A DNA stretch of 64,000 nt from NCBI GenBank assembly GCA_023415635.1, contig JAEZJV010000079.1:1-64000 (forward strand), in the 5' to 3' direction. The notes under the pieces are model-generated. The model was not told where the DNA came from. It did no database searches and saw nothing but the letters and a program-made list of their open reading frames with translations. Positions 43,090 through 51,454 of this stretch are shown here, piece after piece. Source of the DNA: Bacillota bacterium. GTDB taxonomy: Bacteria > Bacillota > Clostridia > Lachnospirales > Lachnospiraceae. Made by a program: the position numbers and the translations under genes. Within the stretch, counting starts at the first letter, position 1, and every line of letters begins with the position of its first letter.

Positions 43090-45504
43090 ATGAGTGAGTA
43101 TTATATGCCAAAGAAAGTGGAGAAGAAATGGCAGGAAATCTGGGAGAAGGAACAGGCGTTCAAGGTAGGAGACGATAAATCCAAACCGAAGTTTTTCGCA
43201 CTTGTGGAATTTCCTTATCCGTCAGGACAGGGTCTTCATGTAGGTCATCCGAGACCATATACGGCCCTTGATATCATTGCAAGAAAGAGAAGGCTGGAGG
43301 GCTACAACGTATTATACCCGATGGGCTGGGATGCCTTCGGACTTCCTACAGAGAACTATGCAATCAAAAACCATATTCATCCGAAGATCGTAACCCGGAA
43401 GAACATTGAGCATTTCACGGAGCAGCTGAAGGCCCTGGGCTATTCCTTTGATTGGGATAGGGAGATCAATACGACTGATCCGAATTATTATAAATGGACC
43501 CAATGGATTTTTCTACAGCTATTTAAAAAGGGGCTTGCATATAAGAGCGAGATGCCGATTAACTGGTGTACCTCCTGTAAGGTGGGACTTGCGAACGAGG
43601 AGGTCGTCGGCGGAGTTTGTGAACGCTGTGGGGGCGAGGTTGTCCGTAAGGTTAAGAGCCAGTGGATGTTAAAAATTACGGAATATGCAGATAAGCTGAT
43701 TGATGACCTCGAGCTGGTGGACTATATCGAGAAGATTAAGGTTTCCCAGGTTAACTGGATTGGTCGTTCCGTCGGCGCAGAGGTGGACTTTAGGATTGCC
43801 GGTAAGGACGAGAATTTACGGATATTTACCACCAGACCGGATACCTTATTCGGTGCAACCTATATGGTTATCTCACCGGAGCATCCGCTGATCGAAAAAT
43901 ATAAAGCTGAAATTAAGAATTATGAAGCTCTGGCAGAATATCGTGAGCAGGCTGCGAAGAAGTCTGACTTTGAGAGAACGGAGCTGGTAAAGGATAAGAC
44001 CGGTGTACAGATAGATGGTCTTGTGGCAATTAATCCGGTGAATGGTAAGGAGATCCCGATCTGGATTTCTGACTACGTTCTCATGACCTATGGTACCGGT
44101 GCAATCATGGCGGTTCCCGGACATGATGAGAGAGACTGGGATTTTGCCAGGAAGTTTAACCTGCCGATTATCGAGGTTGTTGCCGGAGGAGATGTTTTGG
44201 AGGCTGCCTACACCAATACGAGTACCGGTAAATTAGTGAATTCCGATTTCTTAAATGGCATGGAGGTGGCGGATGCCAAAGCAGAGATTTTAGACTGGCT
44301 GGTGCAGAAGGGCATCGGAGCTAAAAAAGTAAACTTCAAGCTGAGGGACTGGGTATTTTCCCGTCAGAGATACTGGGGTGAACCTATTCCGTTGGTTTAT
44401 TGCGATCAATGCGGTTATGTACCGCTTCCCGAGAGCGAGCTGCCTTTAATGCTTCCCGAAGTGGAGAGCTATGAACCGACAGATAACGGTGAGTCACCGC
44501 TTGCTGCCATGACGGATTGGGTAGAGACAACCTGTCCCTGTTGCGGCGGGAAGGCGCACAGGGAGACGGATACCATGCCTCAATGGGCAGGCTCCTCCTG
44601 GTACTACTTGAGATATATCGATCCCCATAACCAGAATGCATTTGCAGATAAGAAGGAGCTGAATTACTGGCTGCCCGTTGACTGGTACAACGGTGGTATG
44701 GAGCATACAACACTCCACCTTCTGTATTCCCGTTTCTGGCATAAGTTCCTGTATGATCAGGGACTTGTCAATACGCCTGAGCCTTATAAGAAGAGAACCT
44801 CCCATGGTATGATCCTCGGTGAGAACAATGAGAAGATGTCGAAATCCAGAGGAAATGTCGTGAATCCGGATGATATCATAAATGAATTCGGTGCAGATAC
44901 CCTGCGTACCTATGAGATGTTCATCGGAGCCTTTGACTTAAGCGCTGCTTGGTCCAACGAAGGAGTGAAGGGCTGCCGCCGCTTCATGGAGCGGGTATGG
45001 AAGCTGAAGGATATGCTGACTGAGGAAGAGGGTTATTCACAGGCATTGGAGACTAAGCTGCATCAGACCATCAAGAAGGTAAGCTTGGACTTCGAAGCCA
45101 TGAAATTCAATACTGCGATTGCTGCAATGATGTCCCTGGTCAATGAGTTCTATAAACAGAACTCCGTAACCAGAGGCGAATTTAAGACGCTGCTCTTATT
45201 ATTGAATCCGGTAGCACCACATATGACGGAGGAACTCTGGGAACTAATCGGCGCACAGGGAAGAATTTATCAGCAGACATGGCCGGTCTATGATGAGAAG
45301 AAGACCATAGAGGATACTGTAGAAATTGCAGTTCAGATCAATGGTAAAGTGAAAGCAAATATGAATATTGCATTGGACGAACAACAGGATTCGGTTCAGG
45401 CCAGAGCTATGGAGCTGGCTTCCATCCAGGCCGCTCTGAACGATAAAACTGTAGTCAAGGTGATTTACGTACCCGGAAGAATCTTAAATATTGTTGTGAA
45501 ATAG
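43090..45504 (+). CDS. leuS: Leucyl-tRNA synthetase
   Basis: The 804-residue enzyme has the class I signature in PYPSGQGLHVGHPRPYTALD (about 36-55), a CP1 editing domain (about 220-400) with TTRPDTLFGATYMVISPEHP and MAVPGHDERDWDFA, zinc-type CxxC pairs (CTSCKVGLANEEVV...CERCGG), KMSKSRGN near residue 580 and an anticodon-binding helix bundle. The HPRPYTALD variant of the HIGH region is one I have seen in Clostridia. GGAGG lies eleven bases before ATG. Regulation is by the T-box upstream and a terminator follows, so it is a one-gene unit. Confidence 0.97.
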   Translation: MSEYYMPKKVEKKWQEIWEKEQAFKVGDDKSKPKFFALVEFPYPSGQGLHVGHPRPYTALDIIARKRRLEGYNVLYPMGWDAFGLPTENYAIKNHIHPKIVTRKNIEHFTEQLKALGYSFDWDREINTTDPNYYKWTQWIFLQLFKKGLAYKSEMPINWCTSCKVGLANEEVVGGVCERCGGEVVRKVKSQWMLKITEYADKLIDDLELVDYIEKIKVSQVNWIGRSVGAEVDFRIAGKDENLRIFTTRPDTLFGATYMVISPEHPLIEKYKAEIKNYEALAEYREQAAKKSDFERTELVKDKTGVQIDGLVAINPVNGKEIPIWISDYVLMTYGTGAIMAVPGHDERDWDFARKFNLPIIEVVAGGDVLEAAYTNTSTGKLVNSDFLNGMEVADAKAEILDWLVQKGIGAKKVNFKLRDWVFSRQRYWGEPIPLVYCDQCGYVPLPESELPLMLPEVESYEPTDNGESPLAAMTDWVETTCPCCGGKAHRETDTMPQWAGSSWYYLRYIDPHNQNAFADKKELNYWLPVDWYNGGMEHTTLHLLYSRFWHKFLYDQGLVNTPEPYKKRTSHGMILGENNEKMSKSRGNVVNPDDIINEFGADTLRTYEMFIGAFDLSAAWSNEGVKGCRRFMERVWKLKDMLTEEEGYSQALETKLHQTIKKVSLDFEAMKFNTAIAAMMSLVNEFYKQNSVTRGEFKTLLLLLNPVAPHMTEELWELIGAQGRIYQQTWPVYDEKKTIEDTVEIAVQINGKVKANMNIALDEQQDSVQARAMELASIQAALNDKTVVKVIYVPGRILNIVVK

Positions 45505-45527
45505 TAATATAGGATAAGCTGTTTTAT

Positions 45528-45567
45528 AAGGGTGCTGCATGATACGTAGTATGATGCAGCACCCTTA
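45528..45567 (+). terminator. Terminator of leuS
   Basis: AAGGGTGCTGCAT pairs with ATGCAGCACCCTT over 13 bases; only short T-rich sequence follows. Confidence 0.7.
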
Positions 45568-45580
45568 TTACGGACTAAGC

Positions 45581-45650
45581 AATTACAGGGTCGCAGACCC
45601 CTCCTGCTCCTTTATCGGATAGGAGAGGTTGCGTCCCGACTACTGTAATT
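45581..45650. repeat. Long imperfect inverted repeat of unknown role
   Basis: AATTACAG (45581-45588) and CTGTAATT (45643-45650) close an imperfect hairpin with an inner CTCCT...AGGAG helix and partial pairing between. It lies after the leuS terminator in the 390-base gap before the uridine kinase gene. It could be a processing site, small-RNA end or repeat-element copy; nothing else in the gap is recognised. Confidence 0.4.
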
Positions 45651-45891
45651 TTCTGCATAAGAAGATGCCGACATCCTTGGTGACAGATAATTTCAGTCAC
45701 AGCGGTAATACCGGTTCAAAGGTATTTATTGTGATTGTATCACTGAAAAGATATTAGACAGCATAGCTATAATTATGGTAATATAATAACGATAAAATCA
45801 GAGGAAGGGCTGATCGATTTACTGGCTTAGAATCTGATGGAGCTGAGATAGGAATAGTATAGCTTTGATTACGGAAAGGATAATACTTCAT

Positions 45892-46512
45892 ATGAAGAAC
45901 GTGGTTATCATAGGAGTTTCCGGAGGATCAGCCTCCGGTAAGACAACTGTTGCGAATCGTATCAAAAATGCATTTACAGACAGTGTGGAGCTGTTGAGTC
46001 ATGATTTTTATTATCTCCCCCATGACGAGCTGACGTTGGAGGAACGGAAGAACTTAAATTATGACCATCCGAATGCCTTTGATACCAGTAAGCTGATTGA
46101 AGATATCATGAAATTAAAGCAATATATCACGATTGAACGACCAGTTTATTCCTATACCATTCATAACCGTCTTCCTGAGACAGTAAAGGTGAATCCGGCA
46201 AAGGTGATTATTGTCGAGGGCTTTATGATTTTCGAGAATACAGAGCTTCGGGAGCTTCTGGATATCAAGGTGTTTGTGGACACAGATGCCGATGAGCGCC
46301 TGATCAGACGTATCGTACGGGACGTGAATGAACGCGGAAGAAGTCTGGAATCGGTAGTTAATCAATATATCAATACTGTGAAGCCGATGCACGAGCTTTT
46401 TGTGGAACCCTATAAAAAATATGCGGATGTCATTATTCCCAGAGGGGGTAAAAACGATGTTGCCATGGAGATGCTGATTCACAGAATTAAAGCAATTCTG
46501 AATGAAGAATAA
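45892..46512 (+). CDS. udk: Uridine kinase family protein
   Basis: The 206-residue protein has the P loop GVSGGSASGKTTVANRI near the start, HDFYYLPHDEL with a catalytic Asp, NYDHPNAFDTSKLIEDI, VYSYTIHNR and IIVEGFMIFENTELRELLDIKVFVDTDADERLIRRIVRDVNERGRS, all as in uridine kinase (Udk), which makes UMP and CMP by salvage. It also resembles phosphoribulokinase-type members. ATG 45892 gives the family start MKNVVIIGVSG, though the ribosome site (AAAGGA) is rather far; TTG 45865 is the alternative. Confidence 0.88.
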   Translation: MKNVVIIGVSGGSASGKTTVANRIKNAFTDSVELLSHDFYYLPHDELTLEERKNLNYDHPNAFDTSKLIEDIMKLKQYITIERPVYSYTIHNRLPETVKVNPAKVIIVEGFMIFENTELRELLDIKVFVDTDADERLIRRIVRDVNERGRSLESVVNQYINTVKPMHELFVEPYKKYADVIIPRGGKNDVAMEMLIHRIKAILNEE

Positions 46513-46723
46513 AAAGATTATTAATTTAAAGGAGGTGGGCTGGGGCTGCGTTAGCGGCACACGTCAGGCGATAGACAATAGAAATAAAAGGATCATTAGT
46601 TTATTCTTTACCTATCCAATCGAATGCGGATATGAGATAATACGATTGACCGGTCAATTTCGAAGGAAAGGGGATGGTTGTTTTGATAATCGAATTAGAG
46701 GTGTTTGATTTATAATACCCTGG
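46513..46723. other. Gap after udk with a 14-bp palindrome
   Basis: I see no gene here. AAAGGAGGTG at 46529-46538 looks like a ribosome site but no start codon is suitably placed. ATTGACCGGTCAAT at 46645-46658 is a perfect palindrome. A ten-codon frame from TTG 46683 is too short to call. Confidence 0.4.
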
Positions 46724-46758
46724 AATAGGCGGTGAGCTTGCTCACCGCCTATTTTATC
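46724..46758 (+). terminator. Strong terminator between udk and uppP
   Basis: AATAGGCGGTGAG, CTTG loop, CTCACCGCCTATT, then TTAT. Thirteen perfect base pairs. Confidence 0.85.
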
Positions 46759-46940
46759 CGTAAGCTTAACTTAAGAATTATTAGGATTGCTTTGCACAGT
46801 AAATGGATGGTAAAATAGGATGATAGGAGAAAGTCCGGGAGGGAAGCCTGCAATAAGAAATCAGGTAACTCTTAGATAAATCATTTTAATGGATGGCAAC
46901 AGAGATTGATTTAACAAAAAGAAAGGTGTGGGAACGGTAC

Positions 46941-47762
46941 ATGTTAATTGAAATGTTAAAAGCGCTGATTATTGGTGTCATTGAGGGTATTACCGAATGG
47001 CTGCCCATCAGCAGTACAGGGCATATGATTCTAGCGGAGGAATTCATTAAGATGAATGCATCCGATGAATTTATGGAGATGTTCAGGGTGGTAATTCAGC
47101 TGGGAGCAATTCTGGCTGTAGTAATTATGTATTTTCATAAGCTGAATCCGTTAGATCCAAGTAAATCAAAGCAGGAAAAGCTTGCAACCATGAGCATCTG
47201 GTATAAGGTATTGGTTGGCTGCGTACCGGCAGGTATTATAGGGGTATTATTAAATGACTGGATCGATGCACATTTTTATAACTATATCACCGTCGCGGTG
47301 GCGCTGATTATCTATGGTATCCTGTTTATTGTAGTCGAGAACCGTAACAAGGGAAGAGTGGCAAGAGTGGAGAGCTTTGACCAGCTGACCTATCAGACAG
47401 CGTTGCTCATTGGCGTATTCCAGCTGCTGGCATTAATTCCGGGAACCTCCCGTTCGGGAGCGACCATCCTTGCAGCTATATTACTGGGAACCTCCAGATA
47501 CATAGCTGCGGAATATTCTTTTTTTCTTTCAATTCCGATTATGTTTGGTGCCAGTGCGATCAAGCTGGTAAAATTCGGCTTCCATTTTACTAATACAGAG
47601 CTGGCGGTTCTGGTTGTGGGAATGGGGACTGCATTTATCGTATCCGTATTGGCAATCCGATTCCTGATGAGTTATATCAAAAAAAACGATTTCAAGGCAT
47701 TTGGCTGGTATCGTATTATACTCGGTATAATTGTTGTCGGATATTTTATGATTGCAGGATAG
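46941..47762 (+). CDS. uppP: Undecaprenyl-diphosphatase UppP (BacA)
   Basis: The 273-residue membrane enzyme has the two consensus blocks of the family: EGITEWLPISSTGHM (about 14-28) and LIPGTSRSGATI (about 164-175), with eight or so TM helices. It dephosphorylates undecaprenyl diphosphate, recycling the lipid carrier for peptidoglycan and teichoic acid synthesis; loss raises bacitracin sensitivity. I start at ATG 46941 by family comparison (MLIEMLKALIIGVIEG); an upstream ATG at 46893 adds 16 charged residues without a ribosome site. Confidence 0.93.
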   Translation: MLIEMLKALIIGVIEGITEWLPISSTGHMILAEEFIKMNASDEFMEMFRVVIQLGAILAVVIMYFHKLNPLDPSKSKQEKLATMSIWYKVLVGCVPAGIIGVLLNDWIDAHFYNYITVAVALIIYGILFIVVENRNKGRVARVESFDQLTYQTALLIGVFQLLALIPGTSRSGATILAAILLGTSRYIAAEYSFFLSIPIMFGASAIKLVKFGFHFTNTELAVLVVGMGTAFIVSVLAIRFLMSYIKKNDFKAFGWYRIILGIIVVGYFMIAG

Positions 47763-47800
47763 AAGCTGCGGCGATAGAAAGGTATTCTTAGTGATATAAG

Positions 47801-47839
47801 AAGGGAGTACTGAGGGTCACCTCATACTCCCTTTTTTTA
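47801..47839 (+). terminator. Terminator of uppP
   Basis: GGGAGTACTGAGG pairs with CCTCATACTCCC with one bulge, then seven T. Confidence 0.85.
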
Positions 47840-47870
47840 TTTGGAAAAAGAATCCCTAAAAGCCCTTCTC

Positions 47871-48026
47871 TTATTTTTCTGACCTGTGTTTTTCATGCTT
47901 GCTTTCATGAACACCGAGCACTTGTCCGTTCACCATACCGACATCGGCATTATCCTTAGGCTCCATTTTGCGTAGTTCGGGATTGCTTTTTTCTCTGTCG
48001 CGTCTTCGGTTTTTGTTATTATCCAT
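47871..48026 (-). CDS. Small highly charged protein, 51 residues, unknown
   Basis: A minus-strand frame from ATG 48026 encodes MDNNKNRRRDREKSNPEL at the start, then PKDNADVGMVNGQVLGVHESKH and a basic end. AAAGGA stands nine bases before the ATG. More than half the residues are charged or polar and there is no hydrophobic segment, so it is probably soluble and perhaps disordered. It lies alone between uppP and a MATE gene. I do not recognise it with certainty; its size falls below common gene-calling limits. Confidence 0.5.
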   Translation of the reverse strand: MDNNKNRRRDREKSNPELRKMEPKDNADVGMVNGQVLGVHESKHEKHRSEK

Positions 48027-48268
48027 AGTCAGTTATCCTTTCTTTGGCATATGATCTATTCTGTCAGCATCATAGATAGTATGGACCAATGACAAAAATT
48101 TATAACTATATTACAATTAATCCTGATAAATTTAGAATTTTCTGCTAATTTCTGATATGTACATTTAAAATAATCTATTATATAATTGCAGATATGTTTT
48201 ATCTGTCCGCAGGAAGCGGACAGTCCTTGTAAGTGAATAACAATGGGGTTTTTACTGAGGAGAGTTAT

Positions 48269-49639
48269 ATGAGAGATATGAAGGAACAAATCAATGGGAT
48301 AACTCAAGGAGTCATCTGGAAACAGCTTTTGATCTTTTTCTTCCCGTTGCTACTAGGAACCTTTTTTCAGCAATTATATAATACAGTGGATGCGATAATT
48401 GTAGGAAGATATGCTGGTAAGGAAGCACTTTCCGCGGTTGGGGGTGCAACAGGAACCCTGATTAACGTGTTTGTGGGCTTTTTTGTCGGTATCTCTACAG
48501 GCGCGACAGTCATCATATCCCAATTTTATGGCGGGGGCAATAAAGAAGACGTTCGTAAAGCGGTACATACGGCAATTGCTATGGCAATCGTGGGAGGAAC
48601 AGCAATTACAATTATCGGTTTTATCGGAGCACCTCTTGCCCTTCGGTGGATGGGTACCCCGGAGGATATCATGCACCAATCTGTGATTTTTATCAGAATT
48701 ATCTTCTGCGGAATGATAGCCAACCTAATCTATAATGTCGGGGCAGGAATACTCCGTGCGATTGGGGATTCAAAACGTCCATTATATATTCTGATGATAT
48801 GCATCGGCATCAATATTGCTCTGGATTTTATCTTTGTGATCGGATTTCATTGGAATGTTGCCGGTGTCGGTGGTGCTACAGTGTTTTCCCAGATATTAGC
48901 TGCCTGTATGGTATGTGTCAGGCTGATGAAGACGGAGGACTGTTATCAGTTGAGATTAAAGAATATCGGCTTCCATAAGGGAATGCTACCCAGAATTATT
49001 CAAATTGGGCTTCCTGCCGGTCTTCAGTCTCTGATGTACACTTCCTCCAATGTCATTATTCAGGCAAATATGAACAGCTTCGGAACGAATACGATTGCAG
49101 CCTGGACTGCATACGGAAAGATAGACGGTATATTTTGGATGACAATCAATTCCTTTGGTATTGCTATCACAACCTTTGTGGGACAAAATTTTGGAGCTGG
49201 CTTCTATGATAGAGTACGAAGAGGGGTGAAGGTATGTCTTAGGCTTGCTTTATCCGTCTCCATTGGTATAATGATAGTGCTTTATTTTGGCGGAACCTAT
49301 ATTTATGGCTTATTTACCACAGATGTACAGGTGGTCGAAAAGGGTATGGAGATACTTAGGTTTTTGGTACCTGTCTTCTGGATCTATGTATTTATCGAGA
49401 TTTTTTCCGGTTCACTAAGAGGCATGGGGAATTCCTTCCTGCCAATGATTATTACCAGTCTCGGGGTGTGCGTGCTGCGTGTAATCTGGTTGTTTACTGC
49501 AGTACCGATCTGGCCTAGTATTCGGACGGTCATTATAAGCTATCCGATGACCTGGTCTGTAACCTCGCTCCTTTTCATCTTCTACTATCGCTATTATGTG
49601 AAAAAGAACAGAATAGGTGAGAGCAGAAAGGCTGTATGA
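48269..49639 (+). CDS. MATE family efflux transporter
   Basis: The 456-residue protein has twelve TM helices in two halves, beginning with WKQLLIFFFPLLLGTFFQQLYNTVDAIIVGRYAGKEALSAVGG, the typical NorM/DinF-type start, and continuing with GISTGATVIISQFYGGGN. Members exchange Na+ or H+ for drugs or metabolites. ATG 48269 is seven bases after GAGGAG; the upstream ATG at 48233 lacks a site. It stands 44 bases before the TruA-like gene and may share its message. The substrate is unknown. Confidence 0.9.
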   Translation: MRDMKEQINGITQGVIWKQLLIFFFPLLLGTFFQQLYNTVDAIIVGRYAGKEALSAVGGATGTLINVFVGFFVGISTGATVIISQFYGGGNKEDVRKAVHTAIAMAIVGGTAITIIGFIGAPLALRWMGTPEDIMHQSVIFIRIIFCGMIANLIYNVGAGILRAIGDSKRPLYILMICIGINIALDFIFVIGFHWNVAGVGGATVFSQILAACMVCVRLMKTEDCYQLRLKNIGFHKGMLPRIIQIGLPAGLQSLMYTSSNVIIQANMNSFGTNTIAAWTAYGKIDGIFWMTINSFGIAITTFVGQNFGAGFYDRVRRGVKVCLRLALSVSIGIMIVLYFGGTYIYGLFTTDVQVVEKGMEILRFLVPVFWIYVFIEIFSGSLRGMGNSFLPMIITSLGVCVLRVIWLFTAVPIWPSIRTVIISYPMTWSVTSLLFIFYYRYYVKKNRIGESRKAV

Positions 49640-49683
49640 TTTTTAAGTAGAACTCACAATAATCTGTAAGAATGGAGATTACT

Positions 49684-50424
49684 ATGCGAAATATCAAGCT
49701 GACAATCGAATATGACGGCAGCCGTTATGCCGGGTGGCAGAGACTGGGTAAGGGAGAATCGGAAAATACCATAGAGAATAAGCTTCTGGAGATCCTACAT
49801 AAGATGACAGGAGGGACAGTAGAATTGAACTGCGGCTGTCGTACCGAAGCGGGTGTCCATGCATATGGGCAGGCGGTTAATTTTAAGACAGAATCTATGA
49901 TGAAGCTTTATGAGATTAAGAATTACTTTAATCGTTACCTGCCTATGGATATAGCAGTCATTTCTGCTGAGGAGATGCCAGAGCGTTTTCATGCCTCTCT
50001 GAATGTAAAAGCCCAGACCTATCTCTACCGTATTGCCATCGGAGACGTACCGAGTGTATTTGATAGGAAATACACTTATTATAGCTTTAAGAAGCCTGAT
50101 GTAGAGCTGATGAAGACCGCGGCAGAACAATTAGTGGGAAGCCATGATTTTAAGGGCTTTACTACTGCAAAAAAGAACAAATCCACCCTACGTACCATTC
50201 AATACATAGATATTTATCAGGATCCGAAGGAAATACAGATTACAATTAAGGCCAATGATTTTCTGCACAATATGGCAAGGATACTGGTTGGTACTCTGCT
50301 GGAAATAGGCTTGGGGCAGCGAAAGCCGGAGGAGTTGAAGAAAATCCTTGAGACTGGTTCTGAGCTGACAGCAGCCGCCCCCGCCAATGCACAGGGCTTA
50401 TTCCTTCAGGAGATAGAATATTAA
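49684..50424 (+). CDS. TruA-like protein with catalytic Asp replaced by Glu
   Basis: The 246-residue protein has the full TruA fold: KLTIEYDGSRYAGWQ, the active-site loop, TYLYRIAIG, HNMARILVGTLLEIGLG. The loop reads GCRTEAGVHAYGQAVNF, with Glu55 where TruA has the invariant catalytic Asp. TruA makes pseudouridine at tRNA 38-40. A second, canonical TruA is present at 59751-60491, so this copy may have changed role, may act on other RNA, or may only bind. I start at ATG 49684, seven bases after GGAG. Confidence 0.8.
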   Translation: MRNIKLTIEYDGSRYAGWQRLGKGESENTIENKLLEILHKMTGGTVELNCGCRTEAGVHAYGQAVNFKTESMMKLYEIKNYFNRYLPMDIAVISAEEMPERFHASLNVKAQTYLYRIAIGDVPSVFDRKYTYYSFKKPDVELMKTAAEQLVGSHDFKGFTTAKKNKSTLRTIQYIDIYQDPKEIQITIKANDFLHNMARILVGTLLEIGLGQRKPEELKKILETGSELTAAAPANAQGLFLQEIEY

Positions 50425-50652
50425 TTAGGGATAATAAAATCATGAAAGTAGTGTGCATAGCTGAATAAATAAATTGCATAAATGGGTATAAATTAATAGA
50501 AATTCTTGTATTCTGAGGACAAAATTTAATGAACAGGCTGTGTTCTAAAGTAATATACAGAAAGCTGTACTGAGGGATATTGAGAAATGATTTAATTAAG
50601 TGATAGGAAGAAGTTAATAGAATCGTAGTATCAATTTACGTTTATTTGCCCG
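50425..50652. other. Gap between the TruA-like gene and the TrmB promoter
   Basis: I see no gene, terminator or repeat in this AT-rich stretch. Confidence 0.4.
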
Positions 50653-50694
50653 TTGACAAAGGTTTAAATTTATGTTAGTATTCCTAAAAAGGAA
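50653..50694 (+). promoter_or_regulatory. Promoter and inverted repeat upstream of the TrmB-lysA pair
   Basis: Perfect TTGACA, 17-base spacer, TAGTAT (50676-50681). The inverted repeat TTCCTAAAAAGGAA overlaps the last base of the -10 and reaches the transcription start (50681-50694), a position suited to a repressor, possibly the TrmB-type protein itself. Confidence 0.65.
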
Positions 50695-50766
50695 CACCAA
50701 AGAAGTATCAAAGGAGATTCAAAGGGTAAACAAAAAGAAGGTTAATAAATGGGAGGGAATAAGAAC

Positions 50767-51453
50767 ATGGACGAGAATAATATCTATAAACTAAGCCTGT
50801 TCGGATTGACTAGGCAGGAGGCTGTCATCTATATCACTCTGCTGTCGCATCATTATATGACCGGATATGAGATAGCTAAAATTACCGGGATATCCAAATC
50901 CAACACCTACAGCTCGCTGACAAGTCTTGTCAGCAAGGGAGCTGCCTATACTACGACGGAGGAGGCAACCAAGTATCTTGCAGTCGGGATAGAGGAGTTT
51001 TGCAAAAATAGGATTAAGGTATTGGAGGAAGCCAAGAGGGAGCTATCCAATATTGTATTTACCAATATCAATACAGAGGGCTATATTACTATCAGCGGGA
51101 AACAAAATATCTATAATAAGCTCCGGACGATGCTGGAAAAATCACAGCAGAGGGTATATCTTTCTCTGAATGCGGAGCTGATGATGCGTTTTGAAGCAGA
51201 GCTTAAGGAGCTGCTGGGTCGAGGCATCAAGATAGTCCTCCTTACGGATAAAAAACTGGAGCTCCCCGGGGCTATAATTTATTATTCGGACAGGATTGAT
51301 GACAAGATCAGAGTGATCGTAGATTCTAAGGAGGTATTGAGCGGACACCCTGAGAAGAACTGTCTCTATTCTAAGAATGAGAATTTATTTACAATTTTTA
51401 AGGATATGCTGACCAATGAGATTGAGCTTATAAAACTAAAGGGAGGTGCTTAA
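50767..51453 (+). CDS. TrmB-type transcriptional regulator
   Basis: The 228-residue protein starts with a TrmB winged helix (about 5-75: LFGLTRQEAVIYITLLSHHYMTGYEIAKITGISKSNTYSSLTSLVSKGAA), then a helix and a phospholipase D-like effector domain (about 110-225, RVYLSLNAELMMRFEAELKELLGRGIKIVLLTD). It has no full catalytic HKD motif, as expected for a regulator. I prefer ATG 50767, nine bases after GGGAGGG. It abuts lysA, whose start follows one base after the stop, so it probably controls lysA or reports lysine or a related amino acid. Confidence 0.87.
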   Translation: MDENNIYKLSLFGLTRQEAVIYITLLSHHYMTGYEIAKITGISKSNTYSSLTSLVSKGAAYTTTEEATKYLAVGIEEFCKNRIKVLEEAKRELSNIVFTNINTEGYITISGKQNIYNKLRTMLEKSQQRVYLSLNAELMMRFEAELKELLGRGIKIVLLTDKKLELPGAIIYYSDRIDDKIRVIVDSKEVLSGHPEKNCLYSKNENLFTIFKDMLTNEIELIKLKGGA

Positions 51454-51454
51454 G

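Noticed and set aside
46502..46708. 68-codon frame starting inside udk
   Set aside because: Starts in the udk end without a ribosome site; odd composition and no family.
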